From Sipunculus nudus (lineage: Eukaryota; Annelida; Sipuncula; Golfingiida; Sipunculidae), in assembly GCA_026874595.1 (NCBI GenBank), contig CM049320.1, positions 1,288,001-1,352,000 on the forward strand: 64,000 nucleotides of DNA, given 5' to 3'. The notes under the pieces are model-generated. The model was not told where the DNA came from. It saw only the letters and a list, made by a program, of their open reading frames with translations, and did no database searches. How positions within the stretch are numbered: the stretch's first letter is position 1; every line of letters starts with the position of its first letter. The translations under genes were made by a program, and so were the position numbers. This document shows, piece by piece, positions 1 through 10,796 of the stretch.

Positions 1-104
1 CACGAAAGGCATATCAATGAGTTGTACTTTGTGAAATTTAGTTCCTTTGATGATCATCTGATGAAGCAATCTATAGCAGTAAATAAAATATAAATAATAT
101 CATT

Positions 105-154
<50 letters not shown>

Positions 155-830
155 GGGGAAGGAGGGGTGTATCCATGTATGCATGAATATTAATGTATAT
201 TTTCACACCCATATTTACTGACACATTGACACTCCATGTGTTGCTCTTCGTGCATAAATAAAAAATACCGTCATTGATATGACAACGGACTATGCGGGAA
301 ACTCTATTATGCAAATACCCAGTGCTGTCAGAAACAACAGTAGTAGGCAGTTCAATGGTCCCCTCATAAGCTTAGAATTTCACCGAACGGGACTGAAAAC
401 GCGATAAGGTAAGAGATTCAAAACATTAGATTAAAGATGTAGATTGTAATGCTTAACGATATAATGTGCGCTCATGGGTAAAAAAATGTATAAACTATAC
501 GTTATTGTTCCTTTTATTTATACTCCAAAAGGATTAAAATATTTTTAAGTACGAAAATCAGTTTTTCTTATCGCCTATGTGGTAAAAAATAAGCGTTTAA
601 GTTACATGCAAAGGACTTATTTGCTCAATTGATAAAATCAAACAACGTCTACTGAATATCAGCCTACCGCTAGACAAGCACATGTATTGTAATTGCCGAA
701 AAATATCCTGTTCACCGTAAATAACACAGATGTGTATATAATATAGCCAGTAAGCAACATAAGTATAGTTTTTAACAGCCTGGCTTTTCATTTATTTAAT
801 TTGTAAAGATTTTCATACCATGGCAATTAT
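1..830 (+). repeat. Duplicon A, 5' block (paralogous to 29097-29830)
   Basis: This stretch aligns by eye, with small indels, to 29097-29830. Shared landmarks include the 'gcaatctatagcagtaa' segment, the AT-run position, the 'tgacacattgacactccatg' segment and the 'ataacacaga.gtgta.ataatat' segment near the end. I see no gene in it; short open frames here derive from the AT run or are chance. It is the outermost visible part of the duplicated FUT locus and is cut by the window edge. Confidence 0.75.
110..151. repeat. (AT)n microsatellite
   Basis: About 42 bp of uninterrupted AT dinucleotides. The B paralogue has only a short AT-rich stretch here (around 29205-29226), so the run expanded or shrank after duplication. 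Confidence 0.95.
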
Positions 831-1890
831 TAATCGACTTAAAATTTAAGCTGACAAATCAGCCAATTCGAAAGTTTGACTGAATATAATTTCTTGTCTC
901 TTGTTATTATGAAATGGATTCTTTTAACATTTTATAATTTGTTTCTTTCGCATAAACATTTTGCAACCACAAAAATATAACCTTTTATATTTTTGTCCAA
1001 AATGTTCCAAATCGTTTGGAATTCCTTCAAATCAGGTGTTTCCTAGAAGTAGCTTTCAACCACACATTGAAGCCATCGTTAGCAAACTTATTTGCTCAAA
1101 AACGGATCATGATCTGTCATGTGACAAGAAGTGATTATAGTTCGGGAGTAGTTAGAAGCCTGGAATAGGGTTAGGCGGCAGCACTGGATGCTGATAGCGT
1201 CTTGACCTTCTTCCAGATGTCGACTGGAATCGAAACAGGGATCTTGACCAAGTCCCACTCCAACCTGTGCAGGTCTCCCTTTTGAATGTCATTTTTTTAT
1301 TTATGTTTTCGGTTGAGGTATCGACATGACATTTTGATTCATCTTGCAGTACCGTAAATCAAAGAAACTGATCATTTTTGCGTAAACCCTAAAGGGGCAG
1401 TCTTACGTCTCCCTGTCAAGAAGAGGGACATATCATCCATTATGCACCGAGCTATCTCATGTGAGACCCTAAGCCAACAAGTCACCAATTAAAACACACT
1501 TGATAGCATTTGGATCCTAAAAGAATGTCCTGATCCCAAATGGCGTAAAGATTCAGAGCTGTGAAAGGCAGGGCTCCCCGGTGTCTATAAAATATTTCAA
1601 ACTCTGAGTGGAAATCCGGTGTGGGCAGCTGCCAATGCCCGCTTCGAACAAAACCATGCCACCTTACTGCTTAGACACGCAATCCGCCGGGATTGGCTTG
1701 CTTTTATCTTTATATACAGATGTTGTTACTTGCTTTCTATGTTCATTACGACCATTATTTTTACTACAGTTCCCAGGTTAGATGTCATTGATAGCGTTCG
1801 TCCTTATGATGAGGTCCTTGTCTTAGAAAGATAGATTATAGAATTGTGGTCGGCTTGGAAATACTATGGTCTCGTAGTTGGGACAATATT
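831..1890. other. Unassigned segment without counterpart in duplicon B
   Basis: The A/B alignment is lost here and resumes near 1890. No gene is recognised. On the minus strand 1296-1171 is a stop-to-stop frame of 41 codons with a protein-like look (it includes DLHRLEWDLVKIPV and ends SASSAAA before TAA). It has no Met start and could be the tail of a mobile-element ORF or chance. Confidence 0.35.
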
Positions 1891-3358
1891 CCCTGGAGGT
1901 TATTCTTGACTCGACTAAATAATTTATAAAATAAAGCAAAAAATTCAATCAGTAAAAAATACACATGCCACCAAATTCACCATGTTAGAAGCAAGGCCAG
2001 CCACCAGCAATTCAGTGGGAATCACATATGTTGGTGGTTTCATATTTGCGATTTCATTTTTTTTCTGGGATTTTCACTTTTTTTTAGGTTAGGTGAGGAT
2101 TTCTTTTCGCGGGCTCATCATACGTGTATCCGCTATCATATGTATTGCTCAATATGCGCGCAAAGACTTAACAATTTATGAACGATACCAAAGTATACCA
2201 AATGATAAATGATTCTTGTTGATTGAAGGCAGCCAATCTAAAAACTCCCTTACTATTTATAATATCAACTCACCAATATCAAGACACCGAATATTACGAA
2301 ACAGAAACTATCGGTTACAACAAATCAATCATAGTAATCTACCCAAAAATAGCCCTCAAGGGACGCACCTTAGGCCGAAAAACAAAAATATTAGCAGGAG
2401 ACGCATTTGTTTTATTTTCATTTCTCTGTGGTCTTCACTTCCGGTGAGATAATTTGTTTTCTTTAGAATATAACTTGCTGAAATTTCATTTAGAATTTTT
2501 TGTTTGTTTTTGATAAAATAACTCCACCTACAAATCAAGCGTAATCTTGACCCATCATGACGACAGTATCATATTTGGTTATTATTCTAAATCTAAACTA
2601 TTTTTTCTGTGTTGTGTGAGGGTAACTGCAGAGAACTGGATAAGGAGGAAACTAAACAATATTTTCGGCAGATTTATATATCTTTGAAGAAGTTGTATGA
2701 AAAAAAAACCACTAAGAACAGGAGACCAAAGGGCGTTAGGAATGATCCGGATCATGATCGATATTTTGATTTTTTATCAAATAAAAATCATCCACAGATG
2801 TGTTTTTTTTTTTAATTTGGTCCATAGACTTTAAGTTCATTTTCTCTATGGTTAATCCACAGAATTCCGTCGAATTTCATTGAAATATTACTTGGGATAA
2901 CACACACTCAGACAAACAAACACGACTGGTCACAAACCCTAAGCCCCATTCGTTGTCGGGGGAAATGAAGGGACTTGCATGAAGCATTAATAAAATAAGC
3001 CTTTTAAAATATGTCTTTCAATTACACCTCCCATCCAAATTTAGATATATAAGCAAATATAAATTGTAAATGTAATTACGCATTAATTGTTTTACTAATA
3101 AACATTTTACTAATAATCGCCCTGACTTGTAAACAATCTATTTAACGCGCCAGAATTACAAATTCACTAGAACCTTACTCCACGTCTTAAGTCAGCGCCA
3201 TGCTCGTTTTATGAAACGTCATTGACGTCATAAAACCTCAAGATCAAACGTCATTGGCATGATATTCCCTTGGGGATGGTCTACATTTTGCGTGACAAGC
3301 TCATGCCTACCGAGGTGGACCGAAGTTAGACCGTGTAGTCCAGTGTCAGCGATTGATA
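1890..3358 (+). repeat. Duplicon A, middle block (paralogous to 30080-30665)
   Basis: 1890-2010 aligns with 30080-30185 and 2680-3225 with 30195-30665. Landmarks are 'aaaaatacacatgccacca', 'cacgactggtcacaaaccc' and 'agcgccatgct'. The intervening 2011-2680 is absent from B and looks like an A-specific insertion of about 670 bp. No gene is seen in any part. Confidence 0.7.
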
Positions 3359-3370
3359 AGAACGGCTTAC
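3359..3370. repeat. Target-site duplication, left copy
   Basis: AGAACGGCTTAC, followed at once by TTTTTT, which is the oligo(A) tail of the minus-strand LINE. The identical 12 bases recur at 8805-8816. Confidence 0.85.
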
Positions 3371-3710
3371 TTTTTTAAATACATTTTATTGCTGTACAAA
3401 TCATACAATTCATTATGGTATATAATCACATCAAATACAGATATACAAAGCACATTGCCTAAACATTATTCCAACTATACTTCAAATTTTCAGCCCTTGT
3501 AATTTGTACATGCAGTATATACATATATTCTAGTGGTCTTCGCAGAATACATTTACCCGTTGCTTTTTCTTTCAATATTAAAACTACTATGCTACTGTAT
3601 GTTAAAATGCTTCCTTATTTTTTCCCCATTTTCTAAATGTGCAGTAATCTTATATTTCTGTTTTGCTATTATATGTTCAATTTTCTCTATATATTTCTAT
3701 ATATATTTCT

Positions 3711-6700
3711 CTATATCTTTTTTAAAAAATCTAGCATTAAATTGCTTGTGTTATGATTATATTCCTTTCTTCTTTGATAAACGCACATTTTAAATGGAAG
3801 GAACACCTGATTTATCAGAACGTTATTCTTAATTGGTAACATTCCATACAATACTGTGTTCAAGGTTAATGGTGGCATTATCACTCCATTTGATTTGATC
3901 CAATCCACAATTCTAAAATACAGATTTGTTGTTACAAAACATTCATAAAATATGTGTTTCTTGGTCTCTAATTCTATAAAGCAATTGAACATTGATAAAT
4001 TTCAACTAAATTCAATTTGTAAAGTAATCTCTTGGTTGGTAAAGAGTTATGGTGTATTTTAAATAAGATTTCCCTTGAGTACATATCCAATGAGATTTTT
4101 GGATGGTTCCAAAGTAGCTCTCCCAGTTGATATTATCATCCTGTATTGTATGTCTTAACTGGACCAATGATGAGGGTGCAGTTGATTTTTTGTTCCACCG
4201 ATATATCATAAACACATTTAGAAGACAAAGATTGTATATTTATAATAACCGTAGTGGTAATTATAATATGCTACTTTGATAAACCTTCATCAGATTTGAT
4301 ATCCTCGTCTCGCAATAATTTAAGCCAGTTACATGGTATTGCGGGTAATACGGATCTCCATATGAGATAGACTCCTGTTCTAATATCTGCATATTTTTCA
4401 ATCAATTCATATCATTTTAGCATTTTACCTTTGTTACTAAGTCTTTTACAAACCTTATTCCACATAAATCCAATCGTGTGCAATGCACTGACTTTTCATC
4501 CATTATAATCCTCATATTGTTTCGAAGAGGTTGCAATTTTACCTCTTTTTTATGGTTGGTTGTTTTGAGACAAAAAAGTGTGACCAATCTTCCAAACATT
4601 GTTTATGAAAGTCTGTTATCTTAGATGGTTTTCTATGGTATCACATTCGTAACTCCACCGATTTTCTCAAGATAAAACATTGGTGCTGCTTTCCATGCAT
4701 AAGCATTATTACATAGAATCAGCTTTAAATCCAAATTATTCTTTGAGTTTTCAATCTGCTGGCTAAGTTTTCAAAGTTTATACCACCTTTGCGGTATGGT
4801 CCTATCAGGTACTATATCTGACTTTGTTTTTTTCCTCTCCGTACAAAATGTTTCATCATTAACATAACAATATCTATGAATGACTGAGATGGTATATGCA
4901 TATTGCATACATATATTACTTTGGATAAAGCTAATGTTCTACAAATTTCTGCCCTTCCAAACAGTGTTTAATTTCTGCTTGACCACACAGTAAATATATT
5001 TTTCACTTTTTCTCTCACATCATCAAATTAATTTTCCTACTGATATCTTTATCATACGAGTGTCAGATGCCAAGAGTTTTAATTGCTCCTTATGTCAGGT
5101 TAACCCATTTACATGAAACTGATTCTAGTGTACTACGTTTACTTGCACCTATCCAGGCTGCCTCAGATTTATTATAAATGTCATGCAGGGAAGAAAATTA
5201 TGAAAACCCATTTATAGTGCTTGTTAAATATACAAATAAAGTTGTGTTCCTGATTGAAAAAGTTATGTCATCTGCAAAACATGTCATTTTTAGTTCATAT
5301 GCACCAACATGGACTCCTTGAATAGTTTTATTTATACGAGCTTAATGTGTTAACACTTCCAAAACTAATATAAACAAATATGGGTGCATAGGGTCCCCTT
5401 GTTTAGTACGCCTAGACAACAAAAAGTAGGGTGTTGTAAAACCTTTGTTAATAACACAGCTTTTCATGTTTTAAGTTTTATATCCAGTTATTGAACATGG
5501 GGTCAAAGCCTAGGTTTTTTAGAACACTTTACATGAAGACCCGATCTAATGAGTCAAAAACTGCTTTAAAGTCAGCTCCAGAGAGAATTGCTACTTCCTG
5601 TTCTGAATCACAATATTCCATTATACCACTGATTAAGTGAACTGAATTTCCGATATAGCGGCCTGGAACAAAAGTATTCTGATCTGAGTGGACCAATTTT
5701 TTGCAAAACCTTTCGCAATCGTGAGGCTTTAATTTTACTTAACACCTTGCAGTCAACATTTATTAAGCTTATTGGTCTCCAGGATCCTATATATCTTTTG
5801 TCCTCAGCCGGTTTTACTGAAAGCTTAGTAACTAGTTGTTTCTGGCTCTATGATAACTCTGAAGTGATATCCTTCTCTTTTTTCAACCTACTTTTTTTAA
5901 ATATACTCAAGTAAAATTCTTTTGTAATTCCATCATTCCCTGGCATTATTTGGCATATTTATTAAGGATTCAGGAACCCCTGTGACAATGATGTTACCTT
6001 CACACTTCAAGGACTCATCCTCAATTAGTTCTGGTAACCAATAAATACCTCCCAAGAACTTATCTCAATCCTCAGGGGGGATATTTGAAGATCCTGAAAA
6101 TATTTGCATATGGTATTCATGAATTTACGACATTATTTTAATGTGATCCATTGTTTCTACAGACCCTAGTATTAATTTTTTTATAACTGTCATTTCATGA
6201 ACCTCTTTTCGAGATTTAAGAAATATTTTAAGCTGCGCTCACCCAGCTCATACCACTGAGCTCTGGATCTTACAATTATGACCTCTGTTATCAGATCATA
6301 ACATTCTTCAAGTTTCTGCTTGTATTTTTCAATAAAACTTGTATCATTACACTCTCCAATATTACTGTGTAGCTGCTCCACTCATGTTCCTAAGCATGTT
6401 CGCTTTATTTTGTAAGCTCTGTTTTTTTTCTTTTTAGTATGCTATTGCAAGTTTTATTATATGATATTTTAAATAGTCCCACTTGATTTTAACATTCATA
6501 TTTTTCTGTACAGCTTCATATTTCACTAATTGGATATACTCTTTTAATTTTGTTATAAATAGGATGTCTTCAGCTAATGAATTATTGAATTTCAATATGA
6601 TGGCCCGTTCTTTGGCACTTCAAAAGAACAAGGTCTTAGTAGTACCGCTGACTGATTCGTTCCCATGCAAGGTATAATTTCACAGTTTGTAACATAGGGT

Positions 6701-7145
6701 TAGGTTGCAAAGTCACTGATATAAATAAGTAGTCTAATCTACGTTGGTTAAGTGGATATTATCTCCTCCAAGTAAATCCTTTAATATTTAGATAACGCAG
6801 TCGCCATATATCACACAGACCAAATGTTTGAAGCATTGTTTTACGGAGTCAATTGTATTATATTTAAATGTTGGATTATCACCTTGAGCATCCAAGGGGG
6901 AGACATAGAAATTCAGGTGTCCTCCCCCAGAAAATTTTAGTATTAAAGTCTATGTCAAATTCTTTTTCAATTATTTTACATATCCTTTGGTAACACAGCA
7001 CTTGTTCTGTCTCACTGTTTGGACCATAAACATTGACTAATAAAAATTGACATACCTGAATATAGGCATAGAAAATTACCAATCTACCCTCTTTGTCAGG
7101 TATGTATTTCACTGACTTGAATTGCAATTTTTCACCAATTAACAA
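3711..7145 (-). pseudogene. LINE ORF2 relic: endonuclease - reverse transcriptase - C-terminal zinc-binding-like region
   Basis: Broken ORF2 of the 3371-8804 element, read on the minus strand in several frames. Pieces in order: 7145-6879, endonuclease with 'LLVNVYGPN' (the L..NVY.P block of APE endonucleases); 6381-6190, linker with 'RSRAQWYELGERSLKYF' as in L1 ORF2 proteins; about 5600-5490, 'DFKAVFDSLDRVF' then an in-frame stop; about 5400-5370, 'RTKQGDPMHPYLF' (RT motif with the QGDP turn); 5278-5267, FADD, the catalytic aspartate pair; 4599-4417 and 4215-4012, thumb/linker fragments; 3992-3711, 'ETKKHIFYEC', the C-terminal E..HIF..C block. In its intact form this protein nicks target DNA and primes cDNA synthesis from it. 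Multiple stops and frame changes rule out activity. Confidence 0.85.
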
Positions 7146-7860
7146 ATGGATCCTCTGGCTTGAATAGTTCCATGCAAGAAAAAAACATGTACCTTGCCTG
7201 TGATTTTGCCAAGATTGTTCACTCTTTTCTACTGAATAATTTTCTCGTAAAAAAACTTACTTCTTTATCCATTTCGTGTTTTTGTTAACCAATTGAAGAT
7301 CTTCCTGCGTTTTACATGATTACCGATGCCACGCACATTGGCACTTAGTATTGGAAATTAATACTGATCACCTTCCATTATTAAAACTCAAAGGGGTTCC
7401 TGAATTTAAAGCTGAGTGTCATTGTTATCATTAATAATTTACACTGAATTACTGCATAATGTATACAACTCAGATGATATAAGGTATTTTTATGTTAGTT
7501 GCCTGGATGTGCCTGCATATTTTTTATGTTTTCACTAAATGCTCGCATTATAAATGATGATGTGATGTGTAGGGTAAATTCATATAAATATTTACAGTTT
7601 ATAGGTCTATTGTAAAACTTATGGCCTGGCAAAGATCCAACTGAAGAACAAGCTGAATATGAATCTAAACTAAAATTAAAAGTATGCATATTACCGAAAA
7701 CAAATGTCCGTGTCACTAGAATGATAAAAGGTCCATTCATAATTGACATACTGATATAAGTATAAGGAATGTCCTGGCGTGATGTGGAAACTTTATATCG
7801 TTTTGCTGAATTTTAAGTTAAGCTACCTTCGGGTAAGATGTTTTTCCGTTTATCCCCTGC

Positions 7861-8558
7861 TTATATATGAGTTTGGCCTGTTTTACAAAGGGGATAAGAG
7901 CAACAAGTCCATCTTTCCAGAGTTTGTCTCTTTTTTTCTATGAGTGATTTACTTTTCTCTTGTGTACATTTACAGATATCGTCAACAACTCTATATTTAC
8001 CTGTTTTGTGGGATTTCAGTGCTTTGTTTTCATGTTTAAGTATTCCGTCAACGAGCTCTTCGGCTGACAGCGTGACGAACACAGGCGATCCCCTTTCTGG
8101 GTCGCTTCGGCCTTGACCTTGACCTAATGCCGGCTGTTGTTTTGTTTAAATTAGATAACTGTGGTGCACATGGTACTGATCAAGACCTTTGTTTATATGT
8201 TTCAAAACCTCTGATTTGAGGCTTATTTTGGTTTCCCTGTCAATTTCCGGTAGGTTGAGGAGCTTGATGTTCTTGCTTCTCTCTTTATTTTCTAAATATT
8301 CAATTCTTTTATCAAACTGTTTGCTGGAGCCGGCTTTTTGGACTTTTGCCGAGTCTGAATTAACGATGGCCACTTCAGCTTGGACCAATTCAGTATTTCC
8401 GTTATGGTGGACATTGTCCATTTTCAGGGTACTTATTCTGGTCTCCAGCGTTTCTACTCTTATATGCATGTTATCAATTTTTTTTCTATTCTGTCAAGAG
8501 GCGAGAGTTTTTTCCAGATAGCTTCAAGCGTTACCGTGGTGTCGTTTGTCGGTTCCAT
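7861..8558 (-). pseudogene. LINE ORF1 relic (RNA-binding chaperone-type protein)
   Basis: A probable start codon lies at 8558-8556 (MEPTNDTTVTLEAIWKKL...). A frame change around 8470 leads into 8469-8146, which carries a heptad-like coiled-coil stretch (RVETLETRISTLKMD, later KRIEYLENKERSKNI) followed by 'KLLNLPE', resembling the RRM entry of L1 ORF1 proteins. 8082-7861 continues with a basic C-terminal portion after another break. L1-type ORF1 proteins trimerise through the coiled coil and coat the element RNA. The copy here is interrupted, so it is a relic. Confidence 0.75.
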
Positions 8559-8804
8559 GGTTACTATGCGACGTGATGGCTCGTTGTGACTGATCAGCTG
8601 ATTGCCGCTCGATTCGGATTTTTTCCTGTGATTACTCGCTAAAACATACGTTCTCGCTTGTTTTTTTCACGGTTCAAGACCCCTCCAGTACTTGAGTTAA
8701 CTATGTACGTTTATACTTTTGAAATTCAGGAGCTTTCTAGTATGTAGCGAGATTATATGTCCCCACATCACGCTCGTCCTTCTGTTTACACATGTCACGT
8801 GACC

Positions 8805-8816
8805 AGAACGGCTTAC
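8805..8816. repeat. Target-site duplication, right copy
   Basis: Exact repeat of 3359-3370 at the 5' end of the minus-strand LINE. Confidence 0.85.
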
Positions 8817-9490
8817 CTCTACTTTATACTTATTTGTACTCTATCATTAACCAACGATGATGTCACCAATCACCTATTCGCGAGTGTTACTAACTGCTTG
8901 TGCTTGAGGCAAAGTCCAACTTTCCTTCTCTTCATTTATTAACTCGGTGATAACCTACAATGATGTCATGTGTTTTGTCCTTTTTCGGTTGTTACAAAAT
9001 GCTTGTGCGTCATTGAAACGCAAAGGGAAAGTAGGTCTTTCTTTTTCCGTGACCAGATGGCTCTTTAGGCATATAGTACACGCCTGTTCCTGTTGCTGCA
9101 ACGGTCGCTGTGACCGAATTGGCGAGCCTGTCTGCCTAAGAGCCCAATCTATGGGCGCATGAGCGAATTTGCAAGGTAAATACATGTACAATTACCAATG
9201 GACTTAAGATGTCCAAATTTCATATATTTGAATACAAGATAAACAAATTTCCTGGTTGTATATATAACAATGAACAAAAAACAAATGAAATACTAATGTG
9301 GTGGGTTTATAGGGAGAGATATTGAATCAGAGCGTGTGCAGGCTGCGCAACTGTCGCTGGTCAAATGACCGCTGGCTCGCTCACGCCGTGTACAAAAAGC
9401 TACCGTTCTGACTGATTGGTTTCTAACCTTAAATTTGTAGTTAATCGTATTAGATTAGGTTTGAGGTAAACAGTATTATAAAGTGAATCT
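8817..9490. other. Unassigned A-specific sequence
   Basis: Together with 3226-3358 this forms the sequence into which the LINE jumped; it is missing from duplicon B, where the flanks join directly near 30665. 8840-8945 and 8948-9055 share short blocks ('gatgatgtca'-like, 'tgttac.aa.tgcttgtgc') and may be an old tandem pair. The overlapping open frames on both strands at 8947-9191 are unrecognised and probably chance. Confidence 0.35.
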
Positions 9491-9548
9491 AATTAAAGTA
9501 ATAATCGATTAGTTAATCATCACCCAAGAGAAACAAAACATTTCATTG

Positions 9549-9826
9549 CTAAAAAAGAGGAAGAATACGAAGGCCGATAGGCTGAGCACATGCCTGGCCC
9601 TGCTTGCAACAGTGTGTCGTTGATGGGAGAGGCTTTGTAAACTGCCTCATATGGGCCAAATGAGTGCCGATAGACGGGAAGAGGTACAATTTGTAGGCGT
9701 GGGATTTCCAGTCCATTAGAACCTTAATGAGATCGGGTGAAAGGCCTGTCTGATGGGCCCATGTGGCACATCCTCTACTAAAACTGTGTCCTGAAACGTT
9801 AACCGGGTGAAGCCAGCGCGTTACAT
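9549..9826 (-). pseudogene. DIRS/Ngaro-type tyrosine recombinase, C-terminal relic
   Basis: A minus-strand frame of about 90 codons runs from a stop near 9826 to a TAG at 9551-9549. It reads ...NVSGHSFSRGCATWAHQ..., then DLIKVLMDWKSHAYKLYL, then ...THLAHM. This matches the catalytic end of tyrosine recombinases encoded by DIRS/Ngaro retroelements (GHSFRRGGATWA...GDW.S.AY..YL): the box II His, a Trp, and the nucleophilic Tyr of the AYK.YL block. The box II arginine of the H-x-x-R motif is Ser here (HSFS), so this copy would be catalytically dead even if intact. Only the C-terminal part survives. A more broken copy sits at the equivalent place in duplicon B (30813-31350), so the element was present before the A/B duplication. 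Confidence 0.75.
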
Positions 9827-10378
9827 TTCAGGAATATGTTTTTAATATCCGAGAGCTTGCCTGTCATTAAACACAAATCAACGACTATTGTAAGGGTCCA
9901 CCAATTTTGTAAAATCAACATATATTCATTTTGAAAAATTCTAGGAAACTAATTTATTTGACCCGAACACAGCAGAATAAAAAGGTATATTAACTAACAA
10001 TATCGTGATATATTCATAATTTGAAAAGAACTATACACATACCATGTATGCTAAATATAATGGAATATTTTTTAATACACTTTTAAATATTCAGGTACCT
10101 GCCATTTTTATGTTCAAAGCGGTTGCTTTCTGCTGTACACAAGTGGTAAGAACTGTGACACAAACAACTAACAAAGCGCTGACGCCATGTTGCGGATGTA
10201 CCGTCCATAATTAAAAATCAAGGTTATTTTTAAGCTTTCAACCCATAATATTCTGTGTTTCATCTTCATGTGTCTTCTCCTTTTATTTCGAAGGGCATGT
10301 GCAAGGTCGAACCTCTGGTCACGTAGTATTCTTATGGAAAACAAACACACATGAACTGTTACTGCTCATACCCAGAGG

Positions 10379-10428
10379 CATAACAACGTATAAAACAGGT
10401 GCATTGGAGATAGTTCCTGTGACGATAT
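10379..10428 (+). promoter_or_regulatory. Conserved upstream block with TATA box, candidate FUT-A core promoter
   Basis: These 50 bases match 60426-60377 (minus, upstream of FUT-C) at 46 of 50 positions, clearly better than the surrounding DNA. TATAAAA lies at 10389-10395, and the C copy has TATATAA at the same place. I infer a core promoter with the transcript starting roughly 30 bp downstream in an untranslated first exon. Duplicon B appears to lack the block. Confidence 0.45.
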
Positions 10429-10734
10429 TGTGTTGCAAAAATTTAGTATTCTTGAGATAATTCACACATAATGGCAAATGATATTGTACATTAAATACAC
10501 TGTACGGTCTATACTGATTCTCGATAACTGATATGCCATTTTAACTGTTTCTGATTATATGACACTACAGGTTGATTGAACGAGGAAAATGCACCAGGAA
10601 GCCTATCTTGTCATTTCATAGAAAAGCTGTGTAGAATATGCTGCATCAAATTAACATACACATAATAGGTTTATACAAAGCATAATAGTTTTTTATATGA
10701 CAGCAAATAAGCAGACTGAAATTTACATAAAGTT

Positions 10735-10796
10735 TTAATTTATATTTCAGACTGTACGGGAACCAAGATAATAGAAGAGGAAGGAAGCCATGTGCA
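10735..10796 (+). other. Splice acceptor and 5' UTR of FUT-A coding exon
   Basis: A T-rich tract ending TTATATTTCAG (AG at 10749-10750) precedes a 46-nt purine-rich leader. The same acceptor is kept at 60017-60016 (C) and 32433-32434 (B), which supports real use. The leader contains an extra ATG at 10790, out of frame with the main start at 10797; it opens a reading frame of about 59 codons that overlaps the FUT start and is absent from FUT-C. Confidence 0.6.

Larger units (their letters stand above)
3371..8804 (-). mobile_element. Full-length L1/Tx1-clade non-LTR retrotransposon (degenerate)
   Basis: This 5.43-kb element on the minus strand is bounded by exact 12-bp direct repeats (3359-3370 and 8805-8816), with a T6 tract at its 3' end. 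Reading from 8804 down it has a 5' UTR, an ORF1 with coiled-coil/RRM-like character, an APE-type endonuclease, a reverse transcriptase with recognisable FADD and QGDP boxes, a C-terminal Cys/His region near 3.7-4.0 kb, and a short 3' UTR. Many stops and frameshifts make it inactive. The order ORF1-EN-RT, the RT wording (DF.A.FDSLD, then a QGDP box, then FADDITF) and the 'GERSLKYFLNLEKR' segment are typical of L1/Tx1 elements. Duplicon B has an empty site in the corresponding region, so the insertion postdates or is specific to A. Confidence 0.88.

Noticed and set aside
54-314. Open frame with YIYIYI run
   Set aside because: Created by the (AT)n microsatellite; the same applies to the frames at 31925-32403 and 53132-53440.
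8189-8589. Plus-strand open frames of up to 110 codons
   Set aside because: Antisense shadows of the LINE ORF1 on the minus strand.
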